A stretch of 49,388 nucleotides of DNA. Origin: Bacteroidales bacterium (GTDB taxonomy: Bacteria; Bacteroidota; Bacteroidia; Bacteroidales; UBA932). Made by a program: the position numbers and the translations under genes. Shown one piece after another: positions 7,600-15,668 of the stretch (positions within the stretch are counted from its first letter, which is position 1; every line of letters begins with the position of its first letter). A model generated the notes under the pieces. That model saw nothing but the letters and a program-made list of their open reading frames with translations. It was not told the origin of the DNA and ran no database searches. Location of the stretch: positions 1 to 49,388 of the forward strand of contig JAFTCB010000021.1 in assembly GCA_017454905.1 (NCBI GenBank). The letters run 5' to 3'.

Positions 7600-10500
7600 A
7601 TGACCAGACTCCCCCTTTTGCTTGTTGCACTCCTTTCCGGAGGTTTGGCGGCTCCGTCCCCCGAAGCGCTGACCGTGACGGCGGATCACCGGATACAGTA
7701 CAATCCTTACCCCGACGGCGACCGCATTCCGGACTATTCCTATTGCGGGTACAGGGCCTCCGACGCCCCGATTCCGGACCTGTTGGCTGATCCGTCCGTC
7801 TATGTGCTGCGCGTCTCCCCCTCCGGCGGAGACGATACCCGCCGCATCCAGGATGCGCTCGATCATGTGGGCGGGCTCCCGCTTCGCAGTGACGGATTCC
7901 GCGGCGTGGTCCTGCTGGAGGCGGGGCGGTTCCGCCTTGACGGCTCCTTGAAGATGGAATGCAGCGGGGTCGTCCTGCGCGGCTCCGGCGTACAGGAGAC
8001 GACGCTGTTTGCCGCCGGCCATGGCCGGGAGACCGTCGTGGCCGTCGCGGGCAAGGACGACGCCGGGCAAGAGGCTTCCCTGGCCATCCCGACGGATTAC
8101 CTGCCGGTCAATTCGCTGGTCATTCCCCTGCCCGCCGGACATAGTCTGCGCCCCGGTGACCGTGTGCGCATCACCCGTCCCGCCACGCAGGAATGGATCA
8201 GCCTGCTGGGCGCGGACCGGCTCGGTATGAGCGCGGACTACCAGCATTGGCTCTGGACGCCCGGGGACTTCGATCTGGTCTTTGACCGGACGGTCGTGCG
8301 AGCGGATACCGGTTCCGTCACGCTGGACGTTCCCTTGCCGATGGCGCTGGACGCCCGCTATGGCGGCGGCACGATCGCCCGCTATACCTGGCCCGGCCGC
8401 ATCAGCCACATCGGCGTCGAGAACCTGCGCATCGTTTCCGATTGCGACCCTTTGCGTCCCAAGGATGAAGACCACCGCTGGATGGCGGTCACCTTCGAGA
8501 ATGTCGAGGATGCCTGGGCGCGCCGCATCGTGGCGGAGCACTTCGTCAGTTCGCTGGCAGCCGTCTGGGAGACGGCGCGCCGCATTACCGTGGAGGATTG
8601 CAAGAACCTTTCGCCTGTCGGCGAAATCGGCGGATACCGGCGCCTGGCGTTCCAGACGCTGGGGCAGCAGACGCTCTTCCAGCGCTGCTGGTCCGAGGAG
8701 GGCTGGCATGATTTCTCGGTGGGGGCCCTGGCTGCCGGTCCGAATGCCTTCGTGCAATGCTGGGCCGAACGCCCGCACAGCTGGAGCGGTGCCCTGGGCG
8801 GCTGGTCCTGCGGCACGCTTTTCGACCGCACCACCGTGGCCTCCGAAGCTATCAAGTTTACCAACCTCTATCTGGAGAATATGGGGGGAAGCTGGACTTC
8901 CGCCAACGCGCTCTGCTGGATGTGCCGTACCCCGGAGCTGCACCTGGAAGACCCGCCCCTCGCTCATAACTGGGCCTTCGGTACGTCCGGGCAGAGCTAT
9001 GGCGGCGGCTCGCACGGCGAGCACAAGATCAATGAACCGGAAAGTTTCTACTATCATCAGCTGGCGCAGCGCGGTGTCGCCTCGGATGAGATGGACAAGG
9101 TGATCCATTACCCCAGGATCTTCGGTTATACCGATCCGCTCAAGCGGGTGTTCCCGGAAGAATCCCTCGAGGAGGCCCGCCGGAGTGCGGAACCGGCCAC
9201 GACGATGGACCGCTGGATCGATGCGATGATAGAAGCATACCCGCTTGCGCAGAGTGACCGGGGCATCAGCCTGGAGTCCCTGGGCACCCGGCGCCTGCAG
9301 CTGATGCCCGAACCGATCCGGCCGATCGCGGTCCAGCACGGTAAACTGACCCGCGGGGACAGCTACCTGGCGGGCGGGACGGCCCGGACACAGATGTGGC
9401 AGGGCATGCTGCGCCGGAGCTATCTCAAGCGGGCTCCGGACAACATCAACCGTTTCGTGCCTGGCCGTACCGGGCAGGGTTTCACGGACGATCTGGACAC
9501 GGTGGTGTTCCATATGAAGCAGCGCGGACAGGCGGGGCTTTACCATTTCCCCGCCCTGTGGTATGAGCGGCGCCGCGACGACCACGGCCGCATGATGCGC
9601 GCCGATGCGGAAGTCTGGGCGCCGTTCCTGGAGCAGCCTTTCGCCCGCAGCGGCGAGGGCGAGGCCTACGACCGGTTGAGCCGCTATGACCTGGACCGCT
9701 GGAATCCCTGGTACTGGGACCGTCTGGCCGCATTCTGTACCAGGGCAGACGCGCAGGGACTGTTCCTGGTCTCGGAGCATTACCTGCAGCACAACATCAT
9801 CGAAGAAGGGGCGCACTGGGCGGATTATCCCTGGCGCAGCGCCAACAATATCAATGATCCCGGATTTGCCGAGGAAACCTATTATCAGGCGGACAAGCGC
9901 GTATTTATGGCGGAGCAGTTCTACGATGTGGAGCACAATGCCCGCCTGGCCGATTACCACCGCAAATACATCCGCAAGCAGCTGGATGCCCTGGCGCCTT
10001 TCGTGAACGTGATCCATCACATCGGAACGGAATATACCGGACCGCTGCATTTCATGCGCTTCTGGCTGGACTGCATCGCAGAATGGGAGCAGGAGCACGG
10101 CAGGAAGGTCTATGTGATGCTGAGCGCGACCAAGGATGTGCAGGATGCCATCCTGGCCGATCCGGAATACCGCAAAGAGATCAGCATCATCGATATCCGG
10201 CAGTGGTCCCGGCAGGCCGATGGATCGCTCTATGCCCCGGAGGGCGGCGTCAGCCTCGCACCGCGCCAGTATGCCCGCCTGGCCGATCCCGTCACCTCCG
10301 GCCGGGATGCCGTGTGGCAGCAGGTAGCCGAATACCGGAATGCCTATCCCGGGATTGCGGTCGTTTCCAATGCCGGCCGGGCGGAGGATGCCGCCTGGAT
10401 CAGTTTCGTTGCCGGCGGTTCGATGTGTGCCATTCCGGAAGTGCAGGATGCCTTTTTCTACAGATATACCCTGGAGATGGCTCCGCTGGACGGACTGGTC

Positions 10501-10728
10501 ATCAAGGGGAAACAGTGGGGCATGGGCAAGCCGGGCTCGGGCTATGTTGTCTATTGCGCATCGGACGGGCTTACGCTCGACCTGCGCCGGGACAAGGAAT
10601 CATACCGTCTCCGCTGGATCGATCCTGCCACCGGCGCCTGGTGCGGGCCGGAACAGCAGATCCGCGGCGGCACCCGGCTGAAGCTGGCTGCGCCCCAGTC
10701 CCCTGCCGTCGCCTGGGTCTTCCATTGA
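7600..10728 (+). CDS. large secreted carbohydrate-active protein: pectate-lyase-like beta-helix plus hydrolase-like C-terminal domain
   Basis: 1042 residues with a signal peptide (MTRLPLLLVALLSGG). Residues ~60-480 resemble the pectate-lyase/endopolygalacturonase beta-helix fold: it opens with DDTRRIQDALD and VVLLEAGRFRLDGSLKM, then repeating strand-turn units such as ENLRIVSDCD and RRITVEDCKNLSP. Residues ~570-1042 look like a (beta/alpha)8 glycosidase-type domain of the kind annotated DUF6298: FPALWYERRRDDHGR (W654), LVSEHYLQHNIIEEG, and VIHHIGTEYTGPLHF, where E811 is a candidate catalytic acid. A short beta-sandwich-like end follows. Likely acts on a polysaccharide outside the cytoplasm; substrate unknown. 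It has its own promoter and is followed by a strong terminator, so it is a single-gene unit. Beta-helix call is good; the second domain is inference. Confidence 0.78.
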   Translation: MTRLPLLLVALLSGGLAAPSPEALTVTADHRIQYNPYPDGDRIPDYSYCGYRASDAPIPDLLADPSVYVLRVSPSGGDDTRRIQDALDHVGGLPLRSDGFRGVVLLEAGRFRLDGSLKMECSGVVLRGSGVQETTLFAAGHGRETVVAVAGKDDAGQEASLAIPTDYLPVNSLVIPLPAGHSLRPGDRVRITRPATQEWISLLGADRLGMSADYQHWLWTPGDFDLVFDRTVVRADTGSVTLDVPLPMALDARYGGGTIARYTWPGRISHIGVENLRIVSDCDPLRPKDEDHRWMAVTFENVEDAWARRIVAEHFVSSLAAVWETARRITVEDCKNLSPVGEIGGYRRLAFQTLGQQTLFQRCWSEEGWHDFSVGALAAGPNAFVQCWAERPHSWSGALGGWSCGTLFDRTTVASEAIKFTNLYLENMGGSWTSANALCWMCRTPELHLEDPPLAHNWAFGTSGQSYGGGSHGEHKINEPESFYYHQLAQRGVASDEMDKVIHYPRIFGYTDPLKRVFPEESLEEARRSAEPATTMDRWIDAMIEAYPLAQSDRGISLESLGTRRLQLMPEPIRPIAVQHGKLTRGDSYLAGGTARTQMWQGMLRRSYLKRAPDNINRFVPGRTGQGFTDDLDTVVFHMKQRGQAGLYHFPALWYERRRDDHGRMMRADAEVWAPFLEQPFARSGEGEAYDRLSRYDLDRWNPWYWDRLAAFCTRADAQGLFLVSEHYLQHNIIEEGAHWADYPWRSANNINDPGFAEETYYQADKRVFMAEQFYDVEHNARLADYHRKYIRKQLDALAPFVNVIHHIGTEYTGPLHFMRFWLDCIAEWEQEHGRKVYVMLSATKDVQDAILADPEYRKEISIIDIRQWSRQADGSLYAPEGGVSLAPRQYARLADPVTSGRDAVWQQVAEYRNAYPGIAVVSNAGRAEDAAWISFVAGGSMCAIPEVQDAFFYRYTLEMAPLDGLVIKGKQWGMGKPGSGYVVYCASDGLTLDLRRDKESYRLRWIDPATGAWCGPEQQIRGGTRLKLAAPQSPAVAWVFH

Positions 10729-10731
10729 CCG

Positions 10732-10764
10732 GCAGCTTCCGGGCTTGCCTGGAAGCTGCTTTTT
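10732..10764 (+). terminator. Rho-independent terminator after the beta-helix gene
   Basis: Perfect 9-bp stem GCAGCTTCC / GGAAGCTGC (10732-10740 and 10751-10759), 10-nt loop, then TTTTT. It begins 4 nt after the stop codon. Confidence 0.88.
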
Positions 10765-10767
10765 CCG

Positions 10768-10775
10768 TATATTTG
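10768..10775 (+). promoter_or_regulatory. -7 box TATATTTG for the six-repeat secreted protein
   Basis: Exact TAnnTTTG beginning 4 nt after the T-run of the preceding terminator and 21 nt before the ATG at 10797. Confidence 0.72.
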
Positions 10776-10796
10776 TAACAACCAACCTTTTTGCTC

Positions 10797-11207
10797 ATGA
10801 AAAAGATCATCCCCCTCTTGCTCGCATCCCTGTTCCTGCTGACCGGGATCGAGGCGCGTGCCCAGCGCGTGGAGAATGCTTCCCGCAGCACCATCGGTTA
10901 TATCAACAGCAATGGCCGGATCGAGAATGCCTCCCGCAGCACGGTCGGCTATTTCTACGGCGAACGCGTGGAGAATGCCTCCCGCAGCACCATCGGCTAT
11001 ATCACCAGCAGCGGACGCTTCGAGAATGCTTCCCGCAGCACCATCGGATACTATAGCAACGGCCGCGTGGAGAATGCCTCCCGCAGCACAGTCGGCTATG
11101 TGAACAACGGCCGCGTGGAGAACGCGTCCCGCAGCACCATCGGCTATTATGATACATCGATCAAGCCGGAATGGGTTGCCTTCTATTTCTTCTTCCTCAA
11201 GAGGTAG
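10797..11207 (+). CDS. secreted repeat protein, '5-fold beta-flower'-like
   Basis: 136 residues. A signal peptide ends at ARAQ (residue ~23). The mature protein is almost wholly six near-identical repeats of 16-17 residues, consensus R-[VIF]-ENASRST-[IV]-GY-x(4)-G (residues 24-117), then a C-terminal cap PEWVAFYFFFLKR. Short repeats with an IGY strand and a hydrophobic phenylalanine-rich end are what I recall of Bacteroides proteins named 5-fold beta-flower; the fit is by pattern only. The start is the ATG at 10797, preceded in frame by TTG CTC. Function unknown; probably periplasmic or surface-exposed. It ends before the terminator at 11237. Confidence 0.75.
   Translation: MKKIIPLLLASLFLLTGIEARAQRVENASRSTIGYINSNGRIENASRSTVGYFYGERVENASRSTIGYITSSGRFENASRSTIGYYSNGRVENASRSTVGYVNNGRVENASRSTIGYYDTSIKPEWVAFYFFFLKR
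10866..11147 (+). repeat. six in-frame tandem repeats of 48-51 bp
   Basis: Units encode R-x-ENASRST-x-GY-x(4)-G. The core GAGAATGC(C/T)TCCCGCAGCAC is nearly unchanged at DNA level in all six, with occasional silent changes, so the copies look young or kept alike by recombination. Confidence 0.9.
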
Positions 11208-11236
11208 ATCCGCCGGCTGGACCGGCAAATGACAGG

Positions 11237-11263
11237 AAAGCCTCCCGGGATCCGGGAGGCTTT
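11237..11263. terminator. bidirectional terminator between the repeat protein and aquaporin genes
   Basis: Perfect inverted repeat AAAGCCTCCCGG-GAT-CCGGGAGGCTTT followed by CTTTG. Its A/T ends make it usable for both convergent genes. Confidence 0.85.
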
Positions 11264-11292
11264 CTTTGTGTCATGGATGACCAGCGGTTGTC

Positions 11293-11961
11293 CTACTCTT
11301 TGCCGAGATACTTCCAGACCAGGGCGGAGAGGACTGCACCGGCGCAAGGGCCGACGAAGAACACCCACACGCTGGCAAGAGCGTCGCCACCTGCGAAGAG
11401 GGCCGGGCCGAGGGAACGGGCCGGGTTGACGGAGGTGCCGGTCAGGTTGATGCAGACGAGGTGCACGAGGATCAGGGTGAGGCCGATTGCGAGGCCGGCA
11501 AGGTTGCCGGCGCCCTTCTTGGCATCCGTGGATCCGAGCACGACGAGCACGAAGATGAAGGTGGCAAGACACTCGACGAGGAGTGCGCCGCCCACGCCGC
11601 CTGCGTTGGCGACACCGTTGGAGCCGAGACCGCCGGTCAGGTCCGGAGCGGAAACGACGCTGGCGAGCAGCATCAGGACGGCACCGGCGAGGATACCGCC
11701 GATGATCTGGCCGCACCAGTAGCCGCAGGCGTCCTTCCAGGTCATACGGCCGGAGAGGGCAACGGCGAGGGTGATCGCCGGGTTGATGTGGCATCCGGAG
11801 ATGCTGCCGATGGTGTAAGCCATGGCAATGACGGTAAGACCGAACGCGATGGCGGTGCCGACGACACCTGCAGGGGTGTTGCAGCCGAGGAACATCGCGG
11901 TTCCGCAACCGAGCAGCGTCAGAACGAAGGTTCCGATGCATTCAGCAATGTACTTTTTCAT
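11293..11961 (-). CDS. aqpZ: aquaporin Z-like water channel (MIP family)
   Basis: 222 residues with six membrane helices and the two half-helix NPA loops: SGCHINPAIT (NPA at 60-62) and GTSVNPARSLGPALF (NPA at 179-181 with Arg182 of the selectivity filter). The ARSLGPAL sequence after the second NPA and the short length are those of AqpZ-type water channels rather than glycerol facilitators. Acts in the inner membrane as a passive water pore. Eleven nt upstream of the ATG lies AACCTCTAAA, the same 10-mer as before the DUF6935-like lipoprotein; no exact -7 box is visible. Single-gene unit, divergent from the HerA-like gene. Confidence 0.95.
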   Translation of the reverse strand: MKKYIAECIGTFVLTLLGCGTAMFLGCNTPAGVVGTAIAFGLTVIAMAYTIGSISGCHINPAITLAVALSGRMTWKDACGYWCGQIIGGILAGAVLMLLASVVSAPDLTGGLGSNGVANAGGVGGALLVECLATFIFVLVVLGSTDAKKGAGNLAGLAIGLTLILVHLVCINLTGTSVNPARSLGPALFAGGDALASVWVFFVGPCAGAVLSALVWKYLGKE

Positions 11962-12060
11962 TTTAAACGTGGTTTAGAGGTTTTTTCACGATGCTAATTT
12001 AGAAAATTTCCCTGATTATTGTTAACTTTACCCGATAGAAAATACCAAAGCATTCCAAAT

Positions 12061-13686
12061 ATGTACGACGCAACTCACGGACTTTATGTCGCCCACGGCC
12101 CCAACGGGCCCATTTCCCTCATCGGCAAGATGGCCAACCGCCACGGACTCATCGCCGGCGCTACCGGTACCGGTAAAACCGTTACCCTCCAGGTACTTGC
12201 GGAAACCTTCAGCCAGGTAGGCGTGCCCTGCTTCATGGCGGATATGAAGGGAGACCTGTCCGGCATCAGCCAGAGCGGACGCCTGAGCGGCTTCATCGAG
12301 AAGCGTCTGCCGGAGTTCGGTATCGAGAATCCGCAGTTTGCCGGCTGCCCCACGCGTTTCTATGATGTGTTCGGCGAGCAGGGCCACCCGATGCGCACGA
12401 CGATCTCCAACATGGGACCGCAACTGCTCAGCCGCCTGCTCGGACTCAATGAAGTGCAGTCCGGCGTGATGGACATCGTCTTCCGCGTCGCGGACGACAA
12501 GGGGCTGCTGCTCATTGACTTGAAGGACCTGCGTGCCATGCTGGGCTATGTGGCCGAGCATGCCGAGGAATACAGCCGCACCTACGGCAATGTCTCTACC
12601 TCCAGCGTCGGCGCCATCCAGCGTGCGCTTCTGTCCCTGGAGAACCAGGGTGCGGAGAAATTCTTCGCGGAGCCTTCTTTCGACATCCAGGACCTTTTCG
12701 CCAAGGACGAGAACGGGCGCGGCGTGATGAGCGTACTGGCTGCCGACAAGCTCATGCTCAACCCGAAACTGTATTCGACCTTCCTGCTGTGGCTGCTCTC
12801 GGATATCTATGCCACGATGCCGGAAGTCGGTGACCAGGAACTCCCGAAACTCGTTTTCTTCTTCGACGAGGCCCACACCCTGTTTACGGACACGGCGCCG
12901 GCCCTGGTAAGCAAGATCGAGCAGGTGGTCCGCCTGATCCGCAGCAAGGGTATCGGCGTCTATTTCATCACCCAGAATCCTTCCGACATTCCCGACAGTG
13001 TCCTTGGCCAGCTGGGCAACCGCGTCCAGCATGCCCTGCGCGCCTATACGCCCAAGGACCAGAAAGCCGTCAAGGCCGCGGCGGAGACTTTCCGCGTCAA
13101 TCCTGCTTTCAAGACCGAAGACGCCATCATGGCGCTCGAGACCGGCGAAGCGCTGGTCAGCTTCCTGGATCCGAAGGGTGCTCCCTGCATCGTGGAGCGC
13201 GCCAAGATCCTCTTCCCGCTCAGCCAGATCGGCCCCATCACAGCCGGGCAGCGCCTGGATATCAACAACGCCTCCCCTGTCGGCGGCAAATACGACCATG
13301 TGATCGACCGGGAATCCGCCTTCGAGATCCTGCTGGCCGATCAGCAGAAAGCGGCAGAGGAGCAGGCGAAGCAGCAGGAGGAGGTCCAGCGGCAGAAAGA
13401 AGAGGCCGAAATCCAGTACAAAGAGCCCAAGGAAGCCGCGAAAGCGACTTCCGCCACCAAGAAAACCGCCAAGGCCAAGAAGACCATCGCCGGCACCGTG
13501 GCTGCTGCCGCGGCAGCGGCTGCCATCTCCAGCGTCTCCCGCAGCGCCGGTACGGCGGTTGCCAATGCCGTCACGGGTAAAAAGAGCAAGAGCACGAAGT
13601 CCACGGCCGAGAAGGCTATCGGCAGCGCTACCTCCAGTGCCCTCCGTGCCCTCACCCGCAGCATCCTCGGAAGTTTGATCAAGTAG
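12061..13686 (+). CDS. HerA-like / DUF853 ATPase
   Basis: 541 residues from the ATG at 12061; a TTG 14 codons upstream is less likely. Walker A is GATGTGKT (residues 33-40), and the Walker B-like LVFFFDEAHTLF with GIGVYFITQNPSDIP downstream are typical of the DUF853/HerA helicase-like family of FtsK/HerA-fold ATPases. The last ~110 residues are a charged coiled coil (EEQAKQQEEVQRQKEEAE) followed by an unusual Ala/Lys/Ser-rich tail. No NurA nuclease gene is nearby, so this is not the archaeal-type end-resection pair; function in bacteria is poorly known. The M23 gene starts one base after the stop. TAACTTTA at 12023-12030 is a near-match -7 box. Confidence 0.85.
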   Translation: MYDATHGLYVAHGPNGPISLIGKMANRHGLIAGATGTGKTVTLQVLAETFSQVGVPCFMADMKGDLSGISQSGRLSGFIEKRLPEFGIENPQFAGCPTRFYDVFGEQGHPMRTTISNMGPQLLSRLLGLNEVQSGVMDIVFRVADDKGLLLIDLKDLRAMLGYVAEHAEEYSRTYGNVSTSSVGAIQRALLSLENQGAEKFFAEPSFDIQDLFAKDENGRGVMSVLAADKLMLNPKLYSTFLLWLLSDIYATMPEVGDQELPKLVFFFDEAHTLFTDTAPALVSKIEQVVRLIRSKGIGVYFITQNPSDIPDSVLGQLGNRVQHALRAYTPKDQKAVKAAAETFRVNPAFKTEDAIMALETGEALVSFLDPKGAPCIVERAKILFPLSQIGPITAGQRLDINNASPVGGKYDHVIDRESAFEILLADQQKAAEEQAKQQEEVQRQKEEAEIQYKEPKEAAKATSATKKTAKAKKTIAGTVAAAAAAAAISSVSRSAGTAVANAVTGKKSKSTKSTAEKAIGSATSSALRALTRSILGSLIK

Positions 13687-13687
13687 T

Positions 13688-14956
13688 TTGGAAAACAGGA
13701 CCGCCGCCATATTCGCCTTGTGCCTGCTTGCCCTGGTCTCCTGTCACAGGAAACCGCAGGAGGCCGTACCGGCGGAGCCGGAACCGGAGGCAGTGCCGCC
13801 GATCGGGTTCTTTACCGACCGGTATTCGGCGGATACGCTGCAGGTACGCAGCGGCGAGACCTTCTCCGGGCTGATGAGCCGGCTCGGCATGAGTGCGCAG
13901 GATGCCTATACCCTGTCCGGCTTGTGCGATACGGTCTTCGACGTCCGCAAACTCCGCGCAGGCAATACGGTCCACGCCTACTATACGCCCGACAGCCTTC
14001 GCGCGCTGCGCTACGCCGTGTATGTCCAGGACCGGGTGCGGTCGGTCGTCTTTCAATGTGCGGATTCCCTTGCGCTCTGGCGGGTGGAAAAACCGGTAGA
14101 GCACCAGCGCAGGACGGCTGATGTGACGATCACCAGCTCGCTGTGGAATGACATGATCGCCGCCGGGGCTTCTCCGGCCCTGATCGTCGACCTGGCGGAC
14201 ATCTATCAGTGGAGCGTCAACTTTTTCGGCCTCCAGAAGGACGACCGCTTCCGCCTGCTGTACAGCCAGACGGTCTGCGAGGGCGAGGTCGTTTCGGTGG
14301 ACACCATCTATTTCAGCCTCTACACCCCGGCCTCCGGCAAGGAAGTCGCTGCCGTCCGTTTCGACACCGGAGACGGCTCCCGCGGCACCTATTGGGGCAA
14401 GGGCGGTGAAAGCCTCAAGCGGATGTTCCTCAAGGCTCCGCTCAAATACAACCGCATCAGCAGCGGCTTCTCCTATGCCCGCAAGCATCCGGTGACGGGC
14501 CAGGTCCGGGCGCATACGGCCGTGGATTATGCAGCACCGACGGGCACGCCCGTACACGCCATCGGCGACGGGACGGTGATGCGTATCGGCTGGGATGGCG
14601 GAGGCGGCGGCAACCGCATCCGTCTCAAGCATGCCCAGGGCTACGAGACCAGCTATATGCATCTGTCCAGATTCGCTCCCGGGCTCAAGACCGGATCCCG
14701 CGTCTCTCAGGGCCAGCTCATCGGCTACGTCGGTGCCACGGGCACGGCAACCGGGCCGCACCTGGACTTCAGGGTGTTCCAGAACGGCAAGGCCATCGAT
14801 CCCCTCTCGCTCAACTCCCCTGCCTCGGAGCCCCTGGACGCCAAATATCTGGACGGATTCAATGCTCTGTATGACCGCCTGCTGGCGGAGCTGGAAGGGC
14901 GCGTACCGGCTGATTCCGCGGCAGTACCGGACAGCACATCCGTCATTTCGCATTAA
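13688..14956 (+). CDS. M23 family peptidase lipoprotein with a TTG start
   Basis: 422 residues. A lipoprotein signal ends LALVSC (Cys19), so it is anchored on the periplasmic side of an envelope membrane. Residues ~50-230 are a LysM/OapA-like and adapter region (LQVRSGETFSGLMSRLGMS). Residues ~255-375 are the M23 (LytM) domain with HTAVD (H276, D280), YMHLSR (H325) and GPHLDFRV (H358). The usual HxH is H-x-D here, so one zinc ligand is Asp. The role would be cutting peptidoglycan cross-links, or, if inactive, regulating another hydrolase. The start must be TTG: an in-frame TGA lies at 13676 and no ATG or GTG intervenes. Operon with the HerA-like gene (1-nt gap). Confidence 0.88.
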   Translation: MENRTAAIFALCLLALVSCHRKPQEAVPAEPEPEAVPPIGFFTDRYSADTLQVRSGETFSGLMSRLGMSAQDAYTLSGLCDTVFDVRKLRAGNTVHAYYTPDSLRALRYAVYVQDRVRSVVFQCADSLALWRVEKPVEHQRRTADVTITSSLWNDMIAAGASPALIVDLADIYQWSVNFFGLQKDDRFRLLYSQTVCEGEVVSVDTIYFSLYTPASGKEVAAVRFDTGDGSRGTYWGKGGESLKRMFLKAPLKYNRISSGFSYARKHPVTGQVRAHTAVDYAAPTGTPVHAIGDGTVMRIGWDGGGGGNRIRLKHAQGYETSYMHLSRFAPGLKTGSRVSQGQLIGYVGATGTATGPHLDFRVFQNGKAIDPLSLNSPASEPLDAKYLDGFNALYDRLLAELEGRVPADSAAVPDSTSVISH

Positions 14957-14996
14957 AAGACGATCATTGGAAAAATTCTAACCCACAGTCTCACCC

Positions 14997-15662
14997 ATGG
15001 AAATAACACCTATTGCAATTTTTCACTCGCCTGTACAGGAGAAGTTCGGTCTTCCCCGACAGGCCGGTCTTGCGGAGTCGCTCCGGGGTAACATTCTCCT
15101 GGAGCCGGATTTCCGTACGCCGGAAGCACTGCGCGGCCTGGAGGAGTTTGATTATCTCTGGCTCATCTGGGAGTTCCATCTCAACCGGGAAAAGGCTTCC
15201 GAGGGCCTGACCGTCCGTCCGCCCCGCCTGGGCGGCAACGAGCGCGTGGGCGTTTTCGCCTCCCGTTCCCCGTACCGTCCCAACAGGCTCGGACTCAGTT
15301 CCGTGAGAATCGCATCCGTGGATGCCGCCCGGGGAGAAATCCAGGTCCTGGGCGCCGACCTGGCCGACGGCACGCCCATCTATGACATCAAGCCCTATGT
15401 GGCCTATGCGGACAGCCATCCGGGCGTACGCAGCGGTTTCGTGGACGGCAAGCCCTGGAAGCCCCTTCAGGTGTCCCTGCCCCGCGAGTTTTTCCCCTGC
15501 TTCTCGCCGGACAGCATCGACGGCCTCTTCGAGATCCTTGCGCAGGATCCGCGTCCCCAGTATCAGGACGCCCCGGAACGCATTTACGGCCTCCTGTTCG
15601 AAGGCCGTAATGTCAAATTCCGTGTTGCCGACGGCATGCTCACCGTCGTGGGTGTCGAGTAA
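14997..15662 (+). CDS. trmO: tRNA (N6-threonylcarbamoyladenosine(37)-N6)-methyltransferase TrmO
   Basis: 221 residues, the usual TrmO/TsaA (YaeB) length. Diagnostic sequences are IGxFHSP-like ITPIAIFHSPVQEKFGLPRQ at the N-terminus, EFDYLWLIWEFH near residue 50, and VGVFASRSPYRPNRLGLSSV near residue 83, the SAM/tRNA-binding core, plus YDIKPYVAYADS near 128. It adds the N6-methyl group to t6A37 of threonine tRNAs, tightening ACY decoding. It sits 40 nt after the M23 gene on the same strand and may be read through from that operon; no promoter box is visible in the gap. Confidence 0.93.
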   Translation: MEITPIAIFHSPVQEKFGLPRQAGLAESLRGNILLEPDFRTPEALRGLEEFDYLWLIWEFHLNREKASEGLTVRPPRLGGNERVGVFASRSPYRPNRLGLSSVRIASVDAARGEIQVLGADLADGTPIYDIKPYVAYADSHPGVRSGFVDGKPWKPLQVSLPREFFPCFSPDSIDGLFEILAQDPRPQYQDAPERIYGLLFEGRNVKFRVADGMLTVVGVE

Positions 15663-15668
15663 TCCCGG

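Noticed and set aside
7546-10098. 850-residue open frame on the minus strand
   Set aside because: Antisense of the beta-helix gene; no recognisable domain or promoter.
10866-11147. CRISPR-like direct repeats
   Set aside because: Units are in-frame, contiguous and encode a signal-peptide protein; no unique spacers and no cas genes.
12061-13686. HerA-type defence or end-resection system
   Set aside because: No NurA, SIR2 or other partner gene is adjacent; neighbours are an M23 lipoprotein and trmO.
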